Assembly (NCBI GenBank): GCA_016110215.1
Contig: JADWQD010000004.1
Coordinates: forward strand, 2,728,001-2,792,000
Origin: Capronia americana
Lineage: Eukaryota; Ascomycota; Eurotiomycetes; Chaetothyriales; Herpotrichiellaceae
DNA: 64,000 bases
Reading direction: 5' to 3'
Shown here: positions 33,062 to 45,817 of the stretch, in pieces
Layout of the letters: each line of letters begins with the position of its first letter
Position numbering within the stretch: the first letter of the stretch is position 1
Translations under genes and position numbers: made by a program
Notes under the pieces: generated by a model
Told to the model about the DNA's origin: nothing
What the model saw: the letters and a program-made list of their open reading frames with translations, nothing else
Databases searched by the model: none

Positions 33062-33683
33062 ATTGCAGTCTAGCGAGCACCCCGCGGCCAAATCGAGTAT
33101 CACCCTGAGAATCTCGGTTTTGATACCGGCCCAGCAATAAGTCTCCGGATCAGATGGAAGAGGTAGTCGCAGGTGAATTGGGAGCAGAGATAACGGGGCG
33201 GTCTCCCTCCAAACAGGCAGCACAGGCGGACTGTTGCCTAGACCTGCTGGTTAATGTTCCTCAGGCTTCATCATCTATCACAGTGGCGGTCGATTTCGTT
33301 CTCAGTATCTGCGTCTTCTACAGCTATCTCCCCGGTCGGTCTCCGAGTCAGGCAAAGGAAGATCAGCGGCTTGATGACGAGGCTGAGAAAAATTTGCCGA
33401 GAGTTTCCCAGCTGATCAGTCGCGTACGAGGGACGCCGGAGAGTTTCCTACCGCTATGGCTTAGATGGGACATATCTGAGAGTCTTTCAATTGTTTTTTT
33501 GGATACTTCCTAGGCCAACCAATTTTTCAAGACTCGCTGGAGTTCACCGATGCTCTAAACTATTTCCTAATGACTAGAGGCCGTGCGCAAGCATGCACGT
33601 GGGAGGAACCGCGTGCCCCCATCGCACATGAGCGGATGCTGCTAACCAACCTGCTCGCGCTGACGTCCCTGGTGTTCATCCCT
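33062..33683. other. Intergenic region
   Basis: This 0.6-kb stretch holds the promoter of MOG1 and the 3' end of the GH72 gene, both on the minus strand. A plus-strand frame at 33154-33513 has no recognisable content. Confidence 0.6.
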
Positions 33684-35528
33684 TTACAACAGAATCATGC
33701 CCGCTCCGCTAACGAATGCAACTGTAACAGCAGCGACAACTGACAGGAAGCCGAATTGGCTAGAAGCAGAGAAACCAGGAACACCAGCATTTGGACTGCT
33801 GCTGCCGCTGCCGCTGCTAGAACCAGAACCCGAACCAGAGCCAGAGCTCGAACCCGACCCGGATCCAGACCCGCCGGTACCACTCGGTGCTGAGGTGACA
33901 GTGCCAGTGCCGGCATTACCAGCCTGGCTGACCAAGGCCGCGCAGTTCCCAGTTGGGGCAGTTGGGGAGGCTGTTGTCGCGGATCCGCTGAAGTCGCAAG
34001 CCGAGGCACCGTTCCCTTGCGCAGCTTGTTGTTCGTAGTAGCTATTAAGTGCCCAACCAAGCTGTTGTTCAGGGTTACACATGCCGTATGCGCCATAGTC
34101 GCCGGTGGTTGCGTTCGCGGTAATACCGTCACAGACACCATCGGCCAGACCGCAAACAATGCCGAACAAGTCGCCAACATCCTCGGAGTCCACATTGTTG
34201 GGACGGCAAGTCAGAGCGTTGAACATACACTCGCATAGTTCCTTGTTTGGGGTAGGTGGTAGAGAGGAAGAGGCTTGCCAGTCATTGTTGACGGTTGGGC
34301 ATGCTGCAGGGGCGGTGTTGGTAGGATTGTAGCTGGCCGAGTTGACTCCAGTCGGGGAAATCTTTGCGATCTGGCTGGACAAGGCGTTGAAATCGGCGAG
34401 GGTGCTCACTGAATTGCCGTCCACCGAAACAAGACCAAAGTCGTTGACTTCCTGGAAGTACATGTAGACAATGCCGCCGGACCAGACAGGGGTCATTTGG
34501 GGGCCGTACAAGGCCTGAACTTCGGTGAACTTGCGAGGCTGGACGGTGTTGCATCCGTACTCGGCGAAGAAGACGGGGACGTTGTAACTCTCGAATTCTG
34601 CTGTTCGTTGATCGTACCCGGACTCTGTGTAGCTGGAGTCTCCGCACCAGGAGTAGATGTTGTAGCCCCAGAAATCAATAGCATCTTCCGTGTTTCCGCA
34701 GTCAAAGTAATTGGCCAGGTTCTCGCGGATTTCAGCATCGTCGTTAGTGGCATAGCCCACTCCTATTGTGCGATAGTTCTGTTGCTTGATGTAGGCCTTC
34801 ATGTCTCGAACGGCAGCTTTCACAAAAGCACTGGCATCAGTGTTTGTGTTGTTGTTAGACACCTCGTTTCCTGCAAAGAAACCCAGCGTGTTCGAGTATT
34901 TTGACAAGTTGTCGATGACGGCAGTGTAGCGAGCGTAAAGATCGTCATTCCAGGTCGGGGTGTCACGAATAATGGAGTTGCCTGGCGACGAGAGATCAGA
35001 TATGACATAGATACCGGCGTCAGCCAGCATGCTCATGCACTCGTCATGGTTTTGGGTTGGGTCGATCGCGTAGGTTCGAATGGTGTTGGTGCCCAGCTGG
35101 ACAAGGTAAGGAATATCTCGCTGGCATGTGGAGGGGTCGGCGAGAGGATCGATGTAGTTGTCATTGTCACCTGAGGTTGTGCCGTTGCCCAGATAGTCCT
35201 CTATCGCAGACGTCAACTGATATCCTCAACCAGATGATTGAGTAGTTAACGTACGTTGATAGGCAATGCCTTTCATGAAACTGCGCCATGTCAGATAAGG
35301 ATCACCAATGCGTGGGCGAACAGCTGCACTCACAATTGTGTCCCATTAGTCTGGTAGAAGAACTTGGAGCCCTGAAGCATCGCATATCAGCACAGTTCCC
35401 TGCGCTGTGACACGGCGGAGAGAATATCGTCATACTTTGATCACGATTGGGTCTACATCTGCATATGCAGACTTGACCAAAAGGGCAGCGCCAGCGACAG
35501 CAGTCGCAGCGGCAGAGAAACTCTTCAT
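33684..35528 (-). CDS. GPI-anchored beta-1,3-glucanosyltransferase, GH72 with X8/CBM43 (Gas/Gel)
   Basis: Cell-wall enzyme that cuts beta-1,3-glucan and transfers the new reducing end to another chain. Four exons on the minus strand: 35528-35436, 35371-35334, 35280-35255 and 35200-33684; 557 residues. Exons 2 and 3 are only 38 and 26 nt. The last join must use the TAG acceptor at 35201, giving GIAYQQDYLGNGTTSGDNDN; the nearer CAG breaks frame. Signal peptide: MKSFSAAATAVAGAALLVKS. Catalytic residues: Glu in FFAGNEVSNNN (acid/base) and Glu in VPVFFAEYGCN (nucleophile). The Cys-rich X8 module runs from ELCECMFNALTCRP to MCNPEQQLGWALNSYYEQ. A Gly/Ser repeat linker and a hydrophobic tail (LSVVAAVTVAFVSGAGMILL) complete a GPI signal. 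Confidence 0.95.
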
Positions 35529-38500
35529 GCTGAAGATGGTCGGGGAAGAAAGTTCGGCCACACTACTATTCGGCCGTCCCAAATGGTGTAAGAGGTATGA
35601 TCAGGCCGCAGTGACAACAAGAATGTTGTTCCCTGGGTGAAGTGGTAACGAGCTGTCACTGCAAACAAAGGCAGGAACGAAGGACAAAGCGGCCCGCAAT
35701 ATGGAAAGAGTGTCACGAAGGTGTAACTGAACGAAGAAAGGTGAAAAATATACAGGCTGAAAAAAAGTGCAAGTCTACATGCAAACACTACTGGCAACAA
35801 TAACTTGAATCAAGGGGAAGGGGAGGGAGAGAAGGGATAACGAGGCATCCCAACCCAAAACCGTTTTGGTCCAAGTTGGGAGCGGTACGAGTACAATGAG
35901 CAGTCGCCGCCTCAGGCACGGCGTGCTCAGGCCCGGAGATTCAGTTCTCACAGGCACGGATGCCCACGTTTTCGGTGCCTCTCTAGGTGGTGTGCACCCC
36001 AAATACGCCGCTCCGGGCAGCGTCACTCCTCTGGGGTACCTGAGGCCAGCCAGATCTGGGCTTGGGATGGCACGATGTCTCAATGGAGCTGTAGATCCGT
36101 TGTTTGATTGGTCTTCCATTGGGCGCAGATCGTGTTTCGATTGCACTGTCCGCAGCTGCCGGCGCAACACGACGCAGGCGACACGCGTCCCTTCCCCATC
36201 CGGTTCCTCGGCCACTCAAGAATGCTGCGTACTGTGTACTGGATAGGTCAGTTCACATTCTCGGATTGATATGTATTTGCTCGTTGCATGGCTAGACGCC
36301 GGAGTAAAGAGAATGACGCTCCCAATGTCAAGATGCTGCTGTCGAAGAATGCTAACACCGAGCAGCAAAAGGGAGTCATCAACTTATGAGCTGCATAACT
36401 TGGGACTCGAAATTATTTCTACGATTCCTGACACCTGAGCTCCTGACCGGACATCATGTTCCGGTGCTGCAATCTCGCAACTTCAGGTGGATTCGGTAAG
36501 CTCACGAACACCTGCGAGGTAGACCGGCGAGTTCCTGCAAAAGTGTGTGCTACCAGTACCAGATAGGAACAACGATTTCTCCATGTCGATGTTTGATATG
36601 GCATACTATACTTGTACCCAGTAACTGCAGAACGAAACTTATGGTTTGCCACAGGTCGGTGTAGCAAATGACAGTTGATGTAGTGGAGGGAAACACTCCG
36701 CGTGTCTCACCATTGAAGCCGTGGTTGCATGATCTTCCCACACTTGTCTCGAGTCTTTTCAGACGTTGGCCTGGTCCTGGGACGGTTCTCTCATTTGTCC
36801 AAGACCGAAATTGGTTTGTCTGAGTTGCTAACGATGTAACAAAATGATTGGAGTACGGGTCCGGCCCCTTTTCCTACTTCAACAATCACGACTTCGGTCG
36901 ATGAAGGCCTTATCAACCTTAAATAGCTATTCGCCACTACCAGCTATCTGTTGGGCTATCGCCGGCCAAAAGCTTGTTTCGCGTCCATTGAAGAGCTCCG
37001 GCAGACTGTAATGTGCAAGTACATCCTGGGTCAAGCTACAGAACACCTGACCAGTTGCTCCTATGCATCTCGATCTGAACGTTACCGGTGCAGAAAAGAT
37101 ATGTCGGGCAGAGACCGGGTGACTGCTGGATCTGTCCAGGAGAAAGGGACTGCTAGCGAGAAACTGAGGTTGAGAATCTTGAAAATGAACTTGTTCCTGA
37201 GATCCACATCTGGATGTGCGTAGCTCCACCCGGTATGAATCACTGCCGATCTTTGCCCCAAGGCCCACAAAATCCATGATGATGGCTTTTCGGCTTGTAG
37301 CCACAGTGGATTTATACAACGAGGGCTACTACGGAGCATTCGTCCGAAGTATCGGGAAAGTTGATGAGATTTGGAGAATGAGAATGAGAAGAATGATAGG
37401 CAACCATGCATATCTGGTCTCTCGAAACACGGTATCGCCTTACCAACTCGTGGAGTAGGTCGAGACAAATGGCTCGAGCCGCAGCTCGTCGAATCATTGT
37501 CGGATTTGCTGAGAAACTACGGAGTACTGAGACGGCCTCCAACTGTATAAACGAAAAACAGCAAGATAGTCGACGGTCTACACAGGAGAACCTATCTTCT
37601 ACTGTGTACACAGCACTCGTATGTGAGGACGATTGATGCTCAAGGTCGGAGTGGCGGCATCTATAACACCGTGTTATGCAGCTTACCTGCGGCATCCAAT
37701 GGACCGATAACCACCACAGTACTCCGTCCAGAGTACTTGAATATTGCTGCGCCTGAGAAGCCGCGTTATCAGGATCCTCGCATCTATCCTCGAAAGCCCG
37801 TGGCTCCTTTGCTGTCCTCTCTGCTTACCATGCCTTGGCGATTGCAATTGTGCATCTGCATCATGCAGAGTAGGACAACAGTGCATCCGGTGCTGGCACT
37901 GGAGGCGGCCGGATACATGCATTGCATCTGGAGACAATTTTTCCGAGACGTAGTTGAGATCTGCAACACAGATAGACCACGAGATGAAACAACAGCCGTG
38001 TGACCTGCTTTTCAGACTGCATCCTGTGGACGGGAGCGGGTATTCTGTACAACAGCTCTGCAGTATCTTGACTGCCGTGTTTGTGGCGAGAGACTTGGTC
38101 GAGCCTGTGCGGATATGATTGCCATTTGACATGAAGCTCACATACTCCGACATTTTTGCATAGCCACAGAATTACGAGCGATCCCAGCCCCATCAGGATA
38201 ACGTGTGCCAGAGATAGCAGTGCGGCTGCATAAGGCCGGGAAGCCTGTCCGTAGCGCAATAAGCGATGCACGTTTGATAGCATGATGACGCCGAGCGAGT
38301 GTCGCAATGAAGGAGTCAGGAGCGAATTGCAAGGGACGAACGAACAGTCGGCATGAGACCCAGATGGGCAGTGGATTCTGTGTCGCCAGCGTGGGGACTG
38401 ACAAAAGGATAATCAAAGGGTGTGGCGAAGCTCGTGGCCGTCAAGCCCACCCAGCCCTCCTTGTTTGCTGCCTCAAGCAGGCTTGGTTAGTGGCCGGAAG

Positions 38501-39449
38501 AAGATCAAGCAGCCACCAAGCTCATTTGCTCACCCTGCACCGTACCCCTGTCGGCCGAAATCAAAACCCACAGCTGGCACGGTGTGGATTTCCAGGCCCG
38601 GGAGCAGGACCACCCAAATTTCTTGCCCACGACACACGCCCTGGAGGTTCGCGCAGCATCCGGGCCCCTTAAGCCCGAAACAAGCACGTCTGGCACCACT
38701 TGCAGTCCTTGCGCAGTCTAGCCGATTTCCCCCCAAATCCTGTTGTGCCCCCTGTCCTGCAGCGCGCCCAGCTTCCTTTGTGGCCTTCTTCCATTATTCA
38801 ACCCAGCCTCGCACTTGCTCATACTCAGCAATTGCTCTTCGTACTGTCGTTTCCCCTTCCTTGTTGTCTTCACTCGCTTCTATCGCTGCGGGAAGAAGGG
38901 TGACAAACGAGGGCCGTATCATCAAAAGTCTTGGGAAGGTGCGAACTGTCAGCTCGGCACCCGTAAAACCAGGGCGACGCGCCTTCCGAGCAGGACATTG
39001 GCTGAGCAACCAAAACGCTCTTCCCCCTTCATTCGTTTCACAACAACCGTCACTCAATTCCACCTGCGACCGCTTCTTCCTCTTCCCACTGCGATCTCAA
39101 CGCTTGAGGCAGCTTGTCGACTTCTCCGCTGTCTGTTTCAACTCTTCGAGAATAGACCGGCACGATTTCACCTGCGACTCTGCGCACTTTTCAGCATATT
39201 TGCATTGCTTACGCCCCTAACAAACACTCGCTGCTTATACCTGTATCACGACTAATATCACCACCACTATCACCGCAAGCTGCGCCACCTACCTATCTGC
39301 ACATACTGCATATTGACGGAGAGAACTTGTTCATGGGACTACTGTAAAGTGCGTGGGAAACCTGCGAGAGCTGTTCCTAAGCCTCAAAGTGTTCGTCTTG
39401 TCACGGACAGTAAGGCTGACTTTACCCTTGTCTAGGACCTCAACCAAAC
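35529..39449. other. 3.9-kb divergent intergenic region between GH72 gene and FKS1
   Basis: No gene is supported. Short frames occur on both strands, for instance 36927-37319 and 37683-38153 (minus) and 37623-38003 (plus), without domains or splice continuity. The last kilobase (38500-39449) is pyrimidine-rich with several short upstream ORFs and is probably the FKS1 promoter and a long leader. Confidence 0.55.
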
Positions 39450-42400
39450 ATGTCTGGCCATCCTCAGCAGGGCGGCTATGATGATGGCTACGGCGGCCAG
39501 CATCATGGCAATGACGCCTATTACCAGGACGACCAGCAACAAGGTTACCATGACCAATATGACTACGGTCACCAACAACATGGCGGCGAGGGATACTACG
39601 ATGAATCGTGAGAAACACTCAACTGAAAGATCCAAAGCCTTCTTGCTAACACCTCGCAGTGGCTATTACAATGCTGATGCCTCGAATCCCTACCACAATG
39701 ACGGCGGATACTACGAGGGCCATCAAGGCTATCAAGATGATTACTATGATGGGCAATACTACGATCAAGGCGCTGCCGGCCAGCAAAACCACCAAGGTCA
39801 ACGCCCAAGACGCCGCGGACATGACTCTGAAGAGGATTCTGAGACATTTAGCGACTTCACAATGAGATCAGACATGGCCCGTGCAGCTGAAATGGACTAC
39901 TATGGTCGAGGAGACGAACGATATCATAGTGGCTACGAGGGTCAGGGAGCGCGTGGATACAGACCACCATCCTCTCAAATATCCTATGGCGGCAATCGAT
40001 CCTCTGGCGCATCGACTCCCATCTACGGGATGGATTACAACAATGCGCTGCCTGCCGGCCAACGTTCCCGCGAACCCTACCCTGCCTGGACCTCGGACGC
40101 TCAGATACCCTTGTCGAAAGAAGAGGTTGAGGACATCTTCTTGGACCTGACCGCAAAATTTGGATTCCAACGAGACAGTATGCGAAACATGTACGATCAC
40201 ATGATGACTCTGTTGGACTCCCGTGCCTCTAGAATGACCCCCAACCAAGCACTGCTCTCTCTGCATGCGGACTACATTGGAGGCGACAATGCAAACTACC
40301 GCCGGTGGTATTTTGCAGCCCACTTGGACCTCGACGATGCAGTCGGCTTCGCGAACATGAAGCTTGGAAAAGCCAACAGGCGGACACGCAAAGCTCGAAA
40401 GGCGGCTGCGAAGAAGGCGAAAGAGAACCCGCAAAACGAGGAAGCGACTTTGGAAGCCCTCGAGGGTGACAACTCGCTCGAAGCTGCCGAGTATCGGTGG
40501 AAGACAAGGATGAACAAGATGTCGCAGCATGATCGTGCTCGCCAGATTGCCCTCTACTTGCTCTGCTGGGGCGAAGCCAACCAGGTCCGTTTCATGCCTG
40601 AAGCCCTGTGCTTCATCTTCAAGTGTGCGGATGACTACTTGCACTCTCCTGCCTGCCAGAACCGCGTCGAACCCGTGGAGGAGTTCACTTACTTGAACAA
40701 TGTCATCACTCCTCTTTACACCTATATCCGGGACCAGGCCTACGAAATCATCGACGGGAAATATGTTAGGCGCGAAAAGGATCACAACCACATCATTGGT
40801 TACGACGATATCAACCAGCTCTTCTGGTATCCCGAGGGCATTGAGAGGATTGTGATGACGGACAAGAGTCGCATCGTTGATCTTCCACCTGCCGAGCGGT
40901 ACCTGAAGCTCGGTGAGGTCAACTGGAAAAAGGTCTTCTTCAAGACGTACAAAGAAACGAGATCCTGGTTCCATTTGTTGGTCAACTTCAACCGTATCTG
41001 GGTCATCCACTTGACGACCTTTTGGTTCTACACAGCCTTCAACGCTCCGACGCTGTACACTAAGAATTATCAGCAGCAGCTAAACAACAAGCCTCATGCA
41101 CCTGCTCAGTGGTCGGCAGTCGCTCTCGGTGGGACCATCGCATCCCTGATCAATATCCTCGCCACTCTCGTTGAATGGTCGTATGTCCCTCGGAAATGGG
41201 CAGGCGCGCAGCATCTGACCAAGCGACTTCTTTTCCTCATCGGCGTCTTCGTCCTCAACATTGCTCCCAGCGTCTACATCTTCGGTATCAAGCAGACGGG
41301 AAAGATCTCCTTGATCTTGGGTGTTGTCCAGTTCCTGATCGCACTGGCAACGTTCTTCTTCTTCTCAATCATGCCTCTCGGAGGATTGTTTGGAAGTTAC
41401 CTCACCCGAAACAACCGCCAATACGTCGCCAGTCAGACGTTCACAGCTTCATACCCTCGCCTCAAGGGAAATGACATGTGGATGTCGTATGGTCTGTGGA
41501 TCATGGTCTTTGCAGCAAAGTTGGCTGAATCTTACTTCTTCTTGACGCTGTCGTTCAGAGATCCCATCAAGATCTTGTCCTACACCAAGATTCAGCACTG
41601 CCAGGGTGACAAGATTCTGAAGGACTACCTTTGCAAGTACCAGCCCCAGATCTTGCTGGGCATCATGTTCTTCACCGACCTGATTCTGTTCTTCTTGGAT
41701 ACCTATCTGTGGTACATCATCTGGAATTGCGTCTTTTCGGTCGCTCGATCATTCTACCTCGGTGTTTCTATCTGGACGCCATGGAGAAACATCTTTTCTC
41801 GACTGCCGAAGCGTATCTACTCCAAGGTCTTGGCCACGACTGATATGGAAATCAAGTACAAACCGAAGGTGCTGATATCTCAAGTCTGGAACGCCATTGT
41901 GATCTCCATGTACAGAGAGCACCTGTTGGCCATCGATCATGTGCAGAAGCTGCTCTACCACCAGGTTCCTTCGGAGCAGGAAGGCAAGCGCACACTCCGA
42001 GCACCGACATTCTTCGTGTCTCAGGAAGATCACTCGTTCAAGACTGAATTCTTCCCATCTCAGAGTGAAGCCGAACGCCGCATCTCGTTCTTCGCGCAGT
42101 CGCTGTCAACACCGATTCCTGAGCCTGTTCCTGTCGACAATATGCCAACCTTTACGGTTCTCATTCCCCACTATGGCGAGAAGATTCTGCTGTCTCTGCG
42201 TGAGATTATTCGTGAGGATGAGCCATACTCTCGCGTGACGCTCTTGGAGTACCTGAAACAGCTCCATCCCCATGAGTGGGACTGCTTCGTCAAAGACACC
42301 AAGATTCTTGCCGACGAAACTTCGCAATTCAACGGCGATTATGAGAAATCTGAGAAGGACACCGCGAAGAGCAAGATTGACGATCTGCCATTCTACTGCA

Positions 42401-45354
42401 TTGGTTTCAAGTCTGCTGCCCCAGAGTACACTCTGCGAACACGTATCTGGGCTTCGCTCCGCTCTCAGACTCTTTATCGCACAATTTCTGGCTTCATGAA
42501 CTACAGCCGAGCCATCAAGTTGTTGTACCGTGTCGAAAATCCCGAAGTTGTTCAGATGTTCGGTGGTAACTCGGACAAGCTTGAGCGCGAGCTCGAACGC
42601 ATGGCAAGACGTAAGTTCAAAATCGTCGTCTCGATGCAGCGCTATGCCAAGTTCAAGAAGGAGGAACGAGAAAACACCGAATTCCTGCTGCGCGCCTACC
42701 CAGATCTGCAGATTGCTTATTTGGACGAAGAACCGCCGCAGAACGAGGGTGAAGAACCACGTCTGTACTCTGCTCTCATTGACGGTCACTCGGAACTGCT
42801 GGAGAATGGCATGCGTCGACCCAAGTTTAGAGTCCAGCTTTCGGGCAACCCCATTCTTGGAGACGGCAAATCCGACAACCAGAACCATGCCATCATCTTC
42901 TATCGTGGTGAATACATCCAGCTTATCGACGCCAATCAGGACAACTACCTGGAGGAGTGCTTGAAGATTCGAAGCGTTTTGGCCGAGTTCGAGGAGATGA
43001 CCACAGATAATGTCTCGCCGTATACTCCTGGACTTGCTCCTACCAAGATCAACCCCGTCGCCATCCTCGGTGCTCGCGAGTACATTTTCTCCGAGAACAT
43101 TGGTGTTTTGGGTGACGTCGCTGCTGGCAAGGAACAAACCTTCGGTACTCTCTTTGCTCGTACCCTTGCTCAGATCGGTGGCAAGCTTCATTACGGTCAT
43201 CCCGATTTCCTCAACGGCATCTTCATGACCACTCGTGGCGGTGTTTCCAAGGCTCAGAAAGGTCTCCATCTCAATGAAGATATTTACGCTGGTATGAATG
43301 CTCTCATTCGTGGCGGCCGCATCAAGCATTGTGAATACTACCAGTGCGGCAAGGGTCGTGATCTTGGATTTGGGTCGATTCTCAACTTCACTACGAAGAT
43401 CGGAACCGGCATGGGTGAACAGATGTTGTCCCGCGAGTACTACTATCTCGGCACTCAGCTCCCCCTGGATCGTTTCCTGTCATTCTATTATGCCCATCCT
43501 GGATTCCACATCAACAACATGTTCATTATGTTGTCGGTGCAGCTGTTCATGATTGTCCTCATCAACCTGGGTGCCCTCCGACACGAGACGATCCTCTGCT
43601 TTTACAACCGCAATGTTCCCCCAACGGATCCCCTCAAGCCCACTGGATGCACCAATCTCAAGCCGATCATGGAATGGGTCCAGCGTTGCGTCGTGTCCAT
43701 CTTCATTGTGTTCTTCATCTCGTTTGTACCGCTAGTGGTGCAGGAGTTGACCGAACGTGGCTTCTGGCGCGCTGCGACCCGTCTGGCCAAGCACTTTGCC
43801 TCCGCTTCTCCGGTCTTTGAGGTGTTCGTGTGCCAGATCTATGCAAGCTCCATCCAGCAAGACTTGTCCTTTGGCGGCGCTCGTTATATCGGCACTGGTC
43901 GTGGCTTTGCAACAGCACGTATTCCGTTCGGTGTGTTGTATTCACGATTTGCCGGTCCATCGATCTACCTGGGAGCTCGGTCTTTGATGATGTTGCTCTT
44001 TGCCACCATCACTGTCTGGGGTGTATGGCTATTGTGGTTCTGGGTTTCCCTGCTCGGACTCTGCATCTCGCCATTCATCTTCAATCCTCACCAATTCGCA
44101 TGGAACGACTTCTTCATCGACTACAGAGACTACCTCCGATGGCTGTCTCGCGGCAATTCTCGTTCGCATGCCTCGTCTTGGATCGCCTTCTGTCGACTGA
44201 GTCGCACTCGTCTTACAGGCTACAAGCGCAAGGCTCTCGGTATCCCATCGGAGAAACTCAGTGGCGATGTCCCTCGCGCGCAATTCACCAGTGTCTTCTT
44301 CAGCGAGGTTGTGGGTCCTCTCGTGCTCGTCTGTCTCACGTTGATCCCTTACCTCTTCATCAATGCACAGACTGGCGTTCAAGGGGCTGATTTGAAAGAC
44401 CCCACCAACTCTCTGATCCGAGTGGCTATCGTTGCCTTTGCGCCTATTGCTGTCAATGCTGGTGTGCTGGCCGGATTGTTTGGCATGGCTTGCTGCATGG
44501 GACCTGTCTTGAGTATGTGTTGTAAGAAATTTGGCTCGGTCCTCGCCGCCATCGCGCATGGCGTTTCGGTTATCATGCTCCTCGCTTTCTGGGAAGTCAT
44601 GTTCTTCCTCGAGGGCTGGATCTTCGCCAAGGCCCTTCTAGGCATGATTGCTGTTGTGGCTCTCCAACGGTTCATCTTCAAGCTCATCATCGCCCTTTGC
44701 TTGACAAGGGAGTTCAAGCACGATACCTCCAACATAGCATGGTGGACTGGCAAGTGGTACTCGATGGGCTGGCACTCGATGTCCCAGCCTGCACGAGAGT
44801 ATCTCTGCAAGATCACTGAGCTTGGCTTTTTCGCAGCTGATTTCATTCTCGGTCACATCATCATGTTCATCATGCTGCCGGCTCTCTGCGTCCCTTACAT
44901 CGACAAATTCCACTCGGTTATGCTCTTCTGGCTCCGTCCCAGGTATGGAACTTATTATTCGTCTAGCTGTTTTTATTACTGACTCTTCTGCTATAGCCGT
45001 CAAATTCGACCACCCATCTACTCGATCAAGCAATCTCGCCTTCGAAAGAGGCGTGTTATCCGCTATGCTATCTTGTACTTCATCATGCTCATCGTTTTCC
45101 TTGTTCTTATCATCGGACCGGTCATCGTCCGCAAATACATCAACAGTCTGCCCTCAATTCCCATGGACCTCCTACAGCCCACTGGACAAAATAACAACGA
45201 CACCACGACCGGTGTCACGGGTTCTGCACTGGTCAACTTTGGACAAGATGCTGGCACGGCTGCGGCAGGGACACAAGCTGCAGCCACGAGCTCCAACTCC
45301 AACGATCCTTTCGCCTTCGGTAATGGCGGTGGTGGGCGTCTCTTACGGTGGTAA
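39450..45354 (+). CDS. fks1: 1,3-beta-glucan synthase catalytic subunit (GT48)
   Basis: Plasma-membrane enzyme that polymerises UDP-glucose into beta-1,3-glucan and is the echinocandin target. Three exons: 39450-39607, 39660-44942 and 44997-45354; 1932 residues. The first exon is a Gly/Tyr/Gln/His-rich N-terminus beginning MSGHPQQGGYDDGYGGQHHG. Then follow the FKS1 N-terminal domain (QIALYLLCWGEANQVRFMPE), a first membrane cluster, and the cytoplasmic GT48 domain (RPKFRVQLSGNPILGDGKSD, then ANQDNYLEECLKIRSVLAEF). A second membrane cluster includes GGARYIGTGRGFATARIPF. The first echinocandin hot spot reads FLTLSFRDP (41539-41565), the usual filamentous form. The second, by alignment to the segment before SIFIVFF, reads EWVQRCVV (43672-43695). 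The last exon adds one membrane helix and a polar tail. Confidence 0.97.
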
Positions 45355-45817
45355 AGAAAGCGGTGGTCTCTTGTACAATTGAGGAGCATGCGAACGGAGG
45401 ACATGCGCCCGGATACGGCCACTAATGGAATTGAATTCTGTGTCGGTCATTGATCCGAACCAGTTAATGATTGAAATGGCATAGACAAGCAGCCTGTTGC
45501 TTTTCAGCAGGAAGCCAGCAAATATTGGGTGGTACCAAGGCGTCGAAGGCGGTTGAATTATCGTTTTGTTGCTTAGAAATACTGTACATGACAATCAAAA
45601 CAATTGCACAACAAGCATCGTGTCGATTCTGCTGCGTAGCTTAGCGAAGCCGGTGGTGCCGGAAATTTGATGATGCCCCTGAAATTGGAAGCGCACGTGA
45701 CGTGCCGCGTCCTGCCATCCGCGACCCTGACATGGTCGAAAAGGCTCACTCCTCCCGCCATTTCCTCTGTATCCGCCGCAGTTCCACGACCCCAACGAGA
45801 TTGCCAGCTAGTCGACA
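45355..45817. other. Intergenic region FKS1 to LCB1
   Basis: Less than 0.5 kb between two plus-strand genes, holding terminator and promoter; nothing else is seen. Confidence 0.6.

Noticed and set aside
42106..43329. 407-codon frame antisense to FKS1
   Set aside because: Shadow of a conserved coding exon; its residues follow the codon pattern of FKS1.
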